Shown here in pieces: positions 55,184-64,000 of a DNA stretch of 64,000 nucleotides. Numbering within the stretch: position 1 is the first letter of the stretch; every line of letters starts with the position of its first letter. The notes under the pieces are model-generated. The model saw only the letters and a list, made by a program, of their open reading frames with translations. It did no database searches and was not told the DNA's origin. The stretch lies in the NCBI GenBank assembly GCA_022828595.1, contig JAKGHH010000007.1:40114356-40178355 (forward strand), given 5' to 3'. Origin of the DNA: Nelumbo lutea. Taxonomy: Eukaryota > Streptophyta > Magnoliopsida > Proteales > Nelumbonaceae. The translations under genes were made by a program, and so were the position numbers.

Positions 55184-55593
55184 AGTGCTGAAATCACAAG
55201 AAGAGAGAATTCTGCACCCTGCGAATACTCTCTTGCCGCCTCCCTGTTTCTGCCGCCCTATTTGCCAGTTCAATCTCCAGTTGTGGGAGAAGTCAAGATT
55301 CGTTCTTGACATCAATTCTTTGCGAAAGAATTGATAGGAAACAGTGCTCACGTGCCATCCTGCTGATTCTTGTGAAGGACAGAGTTCTTGGAGAAGAACA
55401 CTGTTGATTCTGCTCCATCCTGCACTGCTCCATCTTCAGTGGGAGCAAATCTTTGGATCCTTCCTTGGACGTGAACACCTTCGTTGGGAGATACTATTTC
55501 TCCGTATCAGGTATAATCCTCTCCTCTCCTACTCCGTATCAGGTATATTCCGCAATCTTTGGGCATCCATACGATGGATCTCTCATCCCTTCA
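55181..55593 (+). repeat. Copia VI 3' LTR, partial
   Basis: Begins inside the LTR at TTAGTGCTGAAATCAC and ends at the true LTR end. Near 55505-55555 about 120 bp of LTR are missing and CGTATCAGGTATA is present twice. Confidence 0.9.
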
Positions 55594-56088
55594 CAATCAA
55601 TATCCTATTGTTCCTCACCATTCTTTCCCCTTTCTTGTTATTTTCAGTTCCCCCAACCATTCATTAAGCATGTACTCTCTTATTCTTTCACCGGATGAAC
55701 AAAAATGATAGTAGCTTTCACCATTTGAGATCATACTCCTCTTATCTTCGAACAATGAACATCGTCATTTCATCAATCTCCCTGTTGCGAGTTAGCATGA
55801 ATTTGGTGTCAAAAACGTCTAGCTGGAATATAACTTAAATCAAAACATCACGTAGCCATTGCTCAAGTTGTCCCATCTTTTTTTTATCAAAGCCCACACC
55901 CAGGCGATCATTTCTTCTCGTCAAACTTCAAGTTGTGTATATCGATTACTATCATGGTAAGAAGAAGGCTAGGAATAAACGAAAGACTCTCGGTTCCCAT
56001 GTTATAGCATCCAATCACAGGCCAAACTCTTTTCAGTCGTTTCATTATAATGAATCATTGTTCTTATTTTGTTTGAAGTCGATCCAAC
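55594..56088. other. Non-coding spacer
   Basis: Ordinary AT-rich sequence. No gene, repeat or RNA could be supported; the frame at 55935-56243 has no recognisable content and runs into an LTR. Confidence 0.5.
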
Positions 56089-56668
56089 TGAGTAAACATT
56101 TACAAAGTTGGGTTTCAAAGACCCCTCTTAGTACATATAGGGAGAGGATGATGCAATATAGGAGAAGGCTGATAAGTTTTATGCAAATTGGGACCATTCC
56201 AAGACACATAAGAAACAGAAATGACGCCACCGGCCCAACTTAGTAAATATTTACCAAGATAGCATCATCACAGAAATTATATCTTAGTATGTTTTTACCA
56301 AGTTGGTGCCATCACAAAGTTCCCATCTTAGTTAGTTTTTACTAAGATCGCATTATTTTGAATTTATATTAAATGAGGACTCTCCTTTTGAAGGATTTTA
56401 ATAGGATTTTATTTTGAAGTGTTTTCTTAGATTAAGACTTTCTTTTTAAAGAACTTTTAGTAGGATTCTATTAAGGAATGCTTTTAGATAAGGAATAGGA
56501 GTCATAAGGGCATAAGCCTATATAAAGAGTAGTTAAGGGAAGGCTAAGGCAGTTCTCTTGTTACGAATTTTCCCTTAATTGTTTACTGAAGAATTCTTCT
56601 TCCTAAAATTCGACTTAAACTCTTTTCTTTGAAACTTTTCTCACATGTTTTGTTTCCATTCTACGTCA
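56089..56668 (+). repeat. 5' LTR of the gag-only element
   Basis: Starts TGAGTAAACATTT, ends CTACGTCA. TATATAAAG at 56519-56527. Its U3 has three 44-bp units (cores CTTAG at 56239, 56283, 56327). Confidence 0.83.
56519..56527 (+). promoter_or_regulatory. TATA box of the gag-only element LTR
   Basis: TATATAAAG, present also at 58111-58119 in the partner LTR in the same setting, about 150 bp before the LTR end. Confidence 0.65.
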
Positions 56669-56670
56669 GT

Positions 56671-56682
56671 TGGTATCAGAGC
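56671..56682 (+). other. Primer-binding site of the gag-only element
   Basis: TGGTATCAGAGC, a perfect 12-base initiator-Met tRNA site two bases after the LTR. Confidence 0.92.
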
Positions 56683-56707
56683 TCATGTTTGATCCTTCTT
56701 CAAATTA

Positions 56708-57606
56708 TGGCTCCTAAGAAGAAACAAGTAGCTCACATTATGGAGTAGGAACCCAACAACAAACCGCAAGGAGAGATAGCAGAGTTGAGTAGACAAGTCG
56801 AGGCACTTGCTTAGGAGTTGAAATTGTTGTGAGGGGATAGCAAATCCAATGCAAGTGTTTCCGCTCGTTCATTTTCATCATTAAGGCAAGCATCCAAGTC
56901 GGCTGTATTTGCGGGTGGTGGTCAGAAACAATGGGAAACGAGTATCAATATTGAGATCCCAAAGTTTCATGGATGTTTCTCTACTTGGCAAACAACCAAA
57001 CTAGATGTAATTGCAAGTGGTGAACAATAGCGATGGGAAACAGATCTCAAGTTTGAGTTCCCAAAGTTTAATGGAGGTATATCCTCAAATGAATTCATAG
57101 ACTGGAATTCCATGGAGGAGTTATCAGTTTCAGAGTCAGAAGGTAAAATCAAAACTTATGACTTTGTTGGTTGTTTTAATATTGTTGAGGATTGTTACGA
57201 AAATCTTGTGTAACCATTTTCCTCAACAACATCTATTGAAGAACTACATGTTGATTGGAACAAACCTCCAATCTATGATGAAGAATTCATTGCTCAACAA
57301 GAATATGTTATCCTTCACCATGATTTTCTTCATACAAGTCTATGATGATCCATATCGACAATCATCTTTGCAATGTTTAAAATTGTCAGTAAAGTGAGAA
57401 CTAAATTATTTAAAGATCAATAACCGTGTTTTAGAAGTTAAGAGATGTAATGAAGACAATCCAATTCGTATTAGAGGGTTACACCACCAGCTGTCTATTA
57501 GAAAGTTGAAAATAGAGAAGCATAAATGAAACACAAGACATAATGTTGGAGGATTCTCACATGGTAGCATGTATCTAAGGACGGAATCTCTCCAACCCGG
57601 GGAGAA
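56708..57606 (+). pseudogene. Degenerate gag of the short LTR element
   Basis: From an ATG at 56708 the strand reads MAPKKKQVAHIME, a stop, then LSRQVEALA, another stop, and a Ser-rich stretch. Around 57020-57110 RWETDLKFEFPKFNGGISSN then EFIDWNSMEE resembles the start of the gag capsid domain of plant gypsy elements (I-P-x-F-x-G-x-x-x-x-x-E-F-L-x-W). Near the end, RTESLQPGEND lies just before the purine tract, as the last codons of a polyprotein often do. The encoded protein is broken by at least six stops. Confidence 0.6.
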
Positions 57607-57632
57607 TGATGCAGTACGGGATTCAGACCAAT

Positions 57633-58251
57633 TGAGTAAACATTTACAAAGTTGGTTTCAAAGACCCATCTTAGTACATATAGGGAGAGGATGATGCAGC
57701 ACAAAATGAAGCTAATAAGTTCTATGCAAGTTGGGACCATTCCAAGACACATAAGAAGCAGAGATGATGCCACTATCCCAGCTTAGTAAAGATTTACCGA
57801 GTTAGCATCATCATAGGAATACTAACCCAGCTTAGTAAATATTTACTGAGATAGCATTATCATAGGAATTCTATCTTAGTACATTTTTACCAAGTTGAAG
57901 CCATCTCAGAGTTTCCATCTTAGTTCATTTTTACCATGAGAGCATTATTTTGAATTTATATTAAATGAGGACTCTCCTTTTGAAGGATTTTAATAGGATT
58001 TTATTTTGAAGTGTTTTCTTAGATTAAGACTTTCTTTTTAAAGAACTTTTAGTAGGATTCTATTAAGGAATGCTTTTAGATTAAGAATAAGAGTCATAAG
58101 GGTGTATACCTATATAAAGAGTAGCTAAGAGATGGCTAAGGCAGTTCTCTTGATATCAATTTTCTCTTAACTGTTTAGTGAAGATTTTTTCTTTCTATAA
58201 TTCAACTTCTGCTCTTTTCTTTGAAGCTTTTCTCACGTTTTTCATTAGACA
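57633..58251 (+). repeat. 3' LTR of the gag-only element
   Basis: Parallel to 56089-56668 and about 40-50 bp longer because it has a fourth copy of the U3 unit (CTTAG cores at 57782, 57831, 57875, 57919). Ends near ATTAGACA; the exact end is uncertain by a few bases. Confidence 0.8.
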
Positions 58252-58439
58252 TTGTTTAGACTGATAATATTATTTGTTGATGCTTCATCCCTGCCGAATA
58301 TATATGATAGAAACGATTTCATCCATTTGATTTAGCTTCATTATACTATGACTAGGAATTTCGGGCATACAACATACTTATTGTCTATGTCGCTTGAGAT
58401 GAGGAAGGCAACCCAGTCCATGAGAAACCCAATTCTCAT

Positions 58440-58960
58440 AAAAATATTAAATAAAAAATAGAAAAATTGAGAAAAAAGGAAAATGGAGAGGAAGAGAACA
58501 AAGGATGATAACAGGGAACAGTTGACAAACTAGAAATGATCCACTGTACCAGGACCAGAATGAGAGAGTGATTGGCCGAGACGACAAATTAACCCAATAA
58601 AAAAATAATAACATTAAAGATATAATACTAATAAACAAAAAAAGAAGAAAAAGGAATAAAGAAAATAAAAATACAATGGACAAAATGGTGAAATGGGAAA
58701 GCTAGGTCAATGGATTCGGCATATTTAGGTAATAGGAGGAGAATAAGCTACTGAAAGGGACATATTAAAAAATGAAATAAAAATAAAGTAAAAAAAACAT
58801 CAAAAGAAGTCAAAAACATAAAATAAATATAAAAGATTCAAAAATAAAAAATCCATAAAACAAATAAAATTAAATGGGGTTCCATAAGGAAATTACACAA
58901 ATAATTGATAAAAATATAAAAGTAAAAAATGAAAAAATAGTAAAAATAATAAAAATAGAT
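58440..58960 (+). repeat. A-rich low-complexity tract
   Basis: The plus strand is dominated by AAAAATAAA-type words with very little T-run content, a strong purine bias. Open frames on minus here are Phe/Leu-rich by composition only. Confidence 0.8.
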
Positions 58961-59067
58961 TTTGGGGGGGGATTTTTGTGTTGGTTTGTTCTTGATTGAT
59001 GTTTTGCTTATTAATATATATGTAGTTAATTGAAGAGTATTTTGTTTGTTGATTATGCTTGTTTGGA

Positions 59068-59992
59068 CTTCCATGTGCACCCCACCTATTACCCAAGCGA
59101 GGGGTGCCTAACCCCTTCACTCTTCCATCTAAGTCTTACCCAAACTAGTTTAGTCGGTGCCTTGGGTCTAGTTTCATCAAAGGTCCCATCACCTTCATTT
59201 CACTTGACTGATGGAGAGAGTCGTAAACTAAGCCTCAAGACCAACATACTAATAAGTTGCACTGAAAGTTCTCAACCAACCACCAACCTAAGAAGCCGAT
59301 TTAAGGTGGAGGTTTGAAGGCTGGCAACCTTGTTGGAGCCATTGAGTCTAGGTGTCAAACCCTACCCTCATGCATCACTCCACGTGTTAGCCACCTCAGC
59401 TTGCTTGCTTAGTGTTCCATGTAGGACTTGCACATGGTGATAACATGAAATCAAAAAAAATGAAAAAATACAAAAATGTAAAAAAAAAACACTAAAATAA
59501 CTAAAATAGTCAAAAAATAAACAAAATAAAATAAAAATATATGAAAATTTAAAAACAACACGATATTAAATTATAAAACCAAAAAAGTCAAAATCAAAAA
59601 AGAAGAAAGAAAAAGAAAAAAGATGAAAAAAAGAAGAAATAGAAATAGAAACAAAAGAAAAAGAAGAAACAAACAAAATTATTAACCACATGTCTTTTGG
59701 ATAATTAAGTAGAAGATTAGAAAGCTAATCATAGAACAAATATAAAAAATAAAAAAACATAAAAGAAAAAAATAAAAAAGCAAACAAAAAGTTAAAAAAT
59801 CAAGAATTAATAATTTGAATAAGATAATAAATAAATAATGACCAAATAGTAAAAGAATAATAAAAAAATCAAAAAACAAAAAATATAAATAAATATTAAA
59901 TAAGAAAAATATGAATGAACCAATCCGGGTAAGATTTAGATGGGAGAGTAAAAGGGTTAGTCACCTCTCTCGTGTCCGATAGGTGGGGTCCA
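59068..59992. repeat. Inverted pair framing an A-rich tract
   Basis: The plus-strand stretch 59074-59160 (CACCCCACCTATTACCCAAG, later ATCTAAGTCTTACCCAAACT) is the diverged reverse complement of 59925-59995 (CCGGGTAAGATTTAGATGGG, later CGATAGGTGGGGTCC). About 65-85 bp each, roughly 770 bp apart. Between them lie an unassigned segment and the A-rich tract 59455-59900. Confidence 0.7.
59455..59900 (+). repeat. A-rich low-complexity tract
   Basis: Nearly all A with scattered G, T and C. It shares ATAAAACCAAAAAAG-type words with the tract at 63420-63830, so the two may be diverged copies. Confidence 0.8.
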
Positions 59993-61047
59993 ACATGGGT
60001 TTTAGAAACAAATTCTAATTGATAACGCTTATCAAGAAATGCATTAATAAGACTTCACTAATAACATGAAAATGAGGAATTACCCAATGCCCATAAATGA
60101 AAAGTCCCTTCTTAATGAGAGATATGTAAATTCTTTAGGTAAAAATAAAATCCTTAAACATGAAGGTTATTTTGCCGAGATGAAAATCAAATACTAAAAC
60201 AAAAGAAAGAATAAAAACTTAATGGTTCTAATAAAATTACTTAAATTGTTTAACAACATATGAACAAACCCATTAGGATGCATGAGATGAGGATAATTCG
60301 AGTTAAACACTTAAAAGGTTGCACATTTAAATCAAGCCAAGGTTGCCATGGAAGGGAGGGGATCCAATTTCTTTTTAAGACAAGAATGATCTTACTAAAA
60401 AAATTGACACGTGGCTACACTACCAACATTAAATGACACCATACTAACATTGTGATAAATAATTGCATAATAGCTTAAGTAAAATTTATCGCATAAGAAA
60501 AAAGGACATTACCACCTTTGCATGTGATGACTGATGAGGCCTATTAAGTACTAGCATGTAAGGGGATCATTCAAAATCAAAAAGGAACAGGAACATTCAG
60601 CTAAAGACAACACAAAACAAGCAAACATCTATCACGTGAGCTCACCATCGGTTTTAGTGAATGCTAAACAAAGAAATATAATCAGGGGTAGCTCAATTCA
60701 GCCAGTCATTTTATTCTTTTTAACAAAACAATAAATTAATCTAGGTTTTTTCTTTTTTGGGATTCAGTGTTATGCACCGTTAACAACTCCCCCCTGACCC
60801 CATTTTTCCAAAGTGCTGCTTGTGGGATTTGATTCCGCGTCAACGCTGGAATAAACTAGCTAATACACCAACAAGCCAGCCATCGATAATTAATCTAGTT
60901 ATTTAGGTGAAGCAACAAGCAAGGAATTAACTGTAATAATCAATTCACAACTCTTCTATTAGCATTAAATGACTAAAAGGATAAGTCAAAACGTGACTGA
61001 TTATAGCAATTCATGCAATAGGAAGAAATAAAATAAAATAAAAATTT
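59993..61047. other. Non-coding spacer
   Basis: AT-rich sequence with no open frame or repeat that could be supported. Confidence 0.5.
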
Positions 61048-62598
61048 AGGGCAAATTTCTTAAAGTACCCTTATAATTTAGGAAATTGATTAATTCTACC
61101 CTTACTGTTTATATATTGTCTTAAATATACTTAAGTTTTCTGACAATTGTTTTTAAAACCTCACTTGTCATTAACTTTCCACCACACTCCATTCACATGT
61201 GACATCACGTGACTAATGTATTTCTTTAATTCCTAAAATACCCTTTTAGGGGTATAACATAACAACATCAAGTCTCTACAAATTCCAGTGGGATAAAATT
61301 GACAGCTTCTAGCGAGGGATTTGGTGGACACCCAAATCCAAATGACATCTAAGCATTCCAAACCATTTCTCTGATCTCCATATGGTGGAGGGGATTGAGA
61401 GCAACCTCCATGGCATATCTATCTTTCCGCTTACAGGGCTTTGAGATTCTTTTGATTTTCCCCCTTTCTTCTAGAAATGCTTCAGGTGGAATAACTATAA
61501 TTTCTTTCCACCATTTGTGTTTGTAATAGTAGTGGATTTGTCTTTCTTTTAGTCTTTTTTCCCAAGTGCTGGAGTTTATGCAAATGTGAATTTCCATACG
61601 TGGTCTTAAAGCTTTTGTTTTCTCTACTGAGGAGATAAACCCTTTTTTTCAGCGACTTTTTCTTGTTTTAAGGAGAACTACAGTTTAGTTTTCACGATGG
61701 AGCTCAGTCAACTTTTACTCTAGCATTTTGTCATATTATCCTAGACCTTCAAAACGAGTGAAAAAGATTGATCTTTAGTTCAAAATTCAGATTATTAAGA
61801 GTTCCTTTCATTTGGGTCCAAATGGCATTTTCGGTTGCAATCTAAGAATTAGTTCAGATTCATAAGAGTTTTCCTTTCATTTGGTCCCAAATGGCATTCT
61901 AGGTGCTTTCCAAGAATTAATAAATTTTGGCTCATTTTTTTTCTGGCTCTTTGGCGGGGCAGAACTATATTCGAGTTTCCACCATTTTCATTAGAGTGTG
62001 CTTGATTTGAAGGAAAAAGTAGATAAAATAAGGGAAAGGTAGGGAAACCTTTACAAATATTTTATAGATTTCCTTACATTTCCCTTCATTTTCTTACCTT
62101 TTCCTTCGAACCAACATAGTATTAGGGTTTGACTTAAAATTCGATGGAGGGTTCACAACAGTAGCAGTAGATGCCCTCGGAATCCCACTCTTGGCAAGTA
62201 ATACGAGCATGAATTTGGGAAAATTACATATTTGAGGTAACTCTATTGCAGTTATTTGTTATTCTTGTTTTTAAGAAATTAGAGATTTTGAAGAAATCCC
62301 ATTATAGAATATATAGATTTGAAGAAATTACAAAATTTATTAATAATAAAAACAAGAATAAACTCATTCCTTTTCATCATTCCAATGGTCCCATACCATC
62401 TTACGATTCTTGAAATTTTTCATCATTGAAAATTTGAGAAACAGTGGAGGGCAAATTTCAACATTTTCTTCTTTTCTGTTAGTGCTTAACAATAATGTCA
62501 ATTGACAGAAAACTTAAGGGTACTTTAAGACAATATGTAAATAGGAAGGGTAGAGTTAGTCAATTTCCTAAACCATAGGGTACATTAAGAAATTTCCT
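61048..62598. mobile_element. Non-autonomous DNA-transposon-like element with about 100-bp TIRs
   Basis: The left end 61048-61149 and right end 62499-62598 are inverted repeats of about 100 bp, roughly 85% alike by eye: AGGGCAAATTTCTTAAAGTA on the left against AGGAAATTTCTTAATGTACC on the reverse complement of the right, and both finish with TTTTCTG.CAATTG. Possible 8-bp target duplication AAAAATTT/AAAAATCT with one difference. The 1.35-kb interior encodes no transposase. Eight bases would suit hAT and nine Mutator; undecided. Confidence 0.75.
61776..61920 (+). repeat. About 75-bp tandem duplication
   Basis: TTCCTTTCATTTGGGTCCAA and, about 75 bp later, TTCCTTTCATTTGGTCCCAA, each preceded by AGTTC..ATTCA and followed by ATGGCATT. 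Inside the TIR element. Confidence 0.8.
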
Positions 62599-63419
62599 AA
62601 AAATCTAATACCAGAATGTCGTAACCATCAAACCAAAGCATGATGCCATAGGACTGAGGGATTATAGAGAAACTAAAACTTAATGTAATGTGAGAAGCTC
62701 TGAGGCGAAGCATGGCTACGAGATTTTGTTGGGAAAATGGGGTCATGGGAACTTGGAGGAGAAACTCTAAGGCATGCCTAAAGACATTGTCTCTAGAATG
62801 TTATTTTCCCCCACTCAATTTTACTGAGTTCGCTATTGGTTACAGGCAAATCCATTCCCAGGATGCAAATAGCCTTGGGTAAGAATCTGCAACCGACAAA
62901 GTTGAAGAGTCTCTGAAGAAACCTTTTGTGAGATAGTAGCAAGTCAAACTAAAAGAGACAAGAGTGATTTTTGAAAACTTGTGTTTAATTGCTTGATTCA
63001 CGCTCCTTAAATAATTTCTGAAGAATCATGGAGAAGAGGAAGATGCTGGTTCAGAAAAGGCTCTTTGAATAGTCACAATATCAAACTTGATCTTCATAGG
63101 CTTTTCAGAGGGTTTGAATAGTCAAACTGAGATTTTCATGAATTTTTCTAGGGTTTCTCATGTCTAATGGGTTATTTTCGTATCTGTTCATGTCAAGTTT
63201 GAATTCAACTTTTCAATGGCAAAAAAACATAAATTTGAAGTGATCATAATGGCCATATGTTAATTTCTAGGTTCAAGAAGGGTTACTTTGAGATTTTTGG
63301 ATTCTTTTGGTCTATTTGTCTTGTCCTAATAGGTCTAATGGGCCGGTGCAATTTTAGTTAAGGGCTAATATCAGCCCTCACTCTTGAGATCTTAGGTTGG
63401 AACAAATGAAGGGGCAATT
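62599..63419. other. Non-coding spacer
   Basis: No gene, repeat or RNA could be supported. Confidence 0.5.
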
Positions 63420-63840
63420 TAATTTGGTATGCTTAAGTCAAAAAATAAAATAAAATGATAAAAAATATATAAATAAAATATAATAAAAAGTCAAAAATAA
63501 AAACAAAACAAACAAAAAAATAATAAAATAAAAGTAAAAATGCAATAATAAATCATAAAACCAAAAAAGAAAAAAAATAACAAGAACAAGAAAAAGTAAA
63601 GAAAATTTATTAAAATAAAAAAGGAATCAGATAACAATGTGGAAAAAATAATAAGAATAAATAAATAAATAATAGATAATAAACAAAATAAGGAAAAAAA
63701 AGAAAGAGAGGAGAAGAAAAATGAAAAAAAAAGAAAAGAATAGAAAAAGAAGGAAAAAAAACAAAAAAAAATAGGATGCCCAAAATAGGTCATAGGAGAA
63801 TTACATAATGAGAAAAATAAAAGAAATTGGTGAATGATAA
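63420..63840 (+). repeat. A-rich low-complexity tract
   Basis: Same character as 59455-59900, with AAATCATAAAACCAAAAAAG against AAATTATAAAACCAAAAAAG. The minus frame 63491-63793 is a run of Phe, Leu and Ser codons caused by composition. Confidence 0.82.
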
Positions 63841-64000
63841 TCTGACTATTGTCCTTTTACAGAAGAGGTGGTATTGTTGGACACCTAAAACTGAGAAAGC
63901 ATCGTGACTCAACTCCATAGTGCTTTACCATGTCTAAAGATACCCCTAATACTGATTACATCTCTCAAGCGGTGACCCAGCTAGACCTAGAGACAATAGT
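63841..64000. other. Window end, unassigned
   Basis: About 160 bases of mixed sequence. Nothing could be recognised before the window stops. Confidence 0.4.

Larger units (their letters stand above)
50968..55593 (+). mobile_element. Copia VI: recent, internally deleted long-LTR copia element
   Basis: Full 5' LTR (50968-52908), PBS, about 1.8-kb leader, the first part of gag, then a direct join at 55181-55184 into the middle of the 3' LTR, which ends CCCTTCA at 55593. Perfect CAATC target duplications stand at 50963-50967 and 55594-55598. The first about 190 bp of LTR shared at 52397 and 55182 look identical, so the insertion is young. All of protease, integrase, RT and RNase H are missing. 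Confidence 0.93.
56089..58251 (+). mobile_element. Short gag-only LTR retrotransposon
   Basis: LTRs at 56089-56668 and 57633-58251 flank less than 1 kb of internal DNA with a PBS (56671-56682), a broken gag frame and a polypurine tract CGGGGAGAA (57598-57606). No protease, RT, RNase H or integrase is present. This is the layout of terminal-repeat, gag-only non-autonomous elements. No target duplication was found. The 3' LTR may start earlier, at TGATGCAG (57607), right after the purine tract; the left LTR lacks that extension. Confidence 0.8.

Noticed and set aside
58447..58683. Minus frames rich in Phe and Leu (also 59682-59879 and 63491-63793) as membrane proteins
   Set aside because: They are the complement of A-rich tracts; the hydrophobic look comes from composition.
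61349..61597. 82-codon minus frame inside the TIR element
   Set aside because: No transposase or other motif and no homologous neighbour; kept only as a possibility within the element.

Overview
The window is nuclear DNA of a flowering plant: AT-rich intergenic sequence packed with nested retrotransposons, (TA)n and (AAT)n microsatellites, and a coiled-coil NB-ARC resistance-type gene of the RPS2/RPS5 kind. The CNL pseudogene fits a dicot or magnoliid, but the species cannot be told from sequence alone. No intact host protein gene, tRNA, rRNA, CRISPR array or bacterial-type operon is visible. Every long coding stretch belongs to a decayed mobile element or to the broken resistance gene.

Layout. 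1-1.84 kb: AT-rich spacer with a LINE reverse-transcriptase scrap. 1.84-6.02 kb: short Ty1/copia element on the minus strand (Copia I) with 255-bp LTRs and an inverted scrap of its own RT inside gag. 6.53-13.42 kb: a tandem duplication (X, X') enclosing the 3' half of a plus-strand copia (Copia II, 8.06-10.31 kb). X' carries a small MITE with a 9-bp target duplication, and that MITE carries a 1.96-kb solo copia LTR with its own 5-bp duplication. 13.42-14.20 kb: copia integrase/RT scrap (Copia III). 14.20-23.93 kb: two different Ty3/gypsy elements fused head to tail on the minus strand (Gypsy B and Gypsy A). 23.93-25.84 kb: CNL resistance pseudogene, cut by a solo-LTR-like insertion and ending abruptly at its GLPL motif. 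25.84-28.62 kb: AT-rich spacer with microsatellites and tandem duplications. 28.62-31.81 kb: GC-rich, poorly recognisable LTR-type element on the minus strand.

31.81-46.54 kb: a plus-strand copia (Copia IV) whose 3' LTR was split by a second member of the same family on the minus strand (Copia V, 36.34-44.95 kb), with the target duplication still visible. 46.54-50.90 kb: a foldback-like element with about 1-kb modular inverted arms around a core of diverged tandem repeats; this is the least explained structure in the window. 50.97-55.59 kb: a recent, internally deleted member of the same copia family (Copia VI) with perfect CAATC target duplications. 56.09-58.25 kb: a gag-only LTR element with 44-bp repeats in its LTRs. 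58.3-60 kb and 63.4-63.85 kb: strongly A-rich low-complexity tracts, one framed by an inverted sequence pair. 61.05-62.60 kb: a 1.55-kb non-autonomous DNA-transposon-like element with about 100-bp terminal inverted repeats.

The parts do not form a pathway. Together they record insertions, unequal exchange, deletion and nesting in a repeat-rich region that once held a resistance gene. One long-LTR copia family (LTR about 1.9-2.0 kb, beginning TGTTAGAC or TGTTAGAT) occurs four times: a solo LTR, IV, V and VI.
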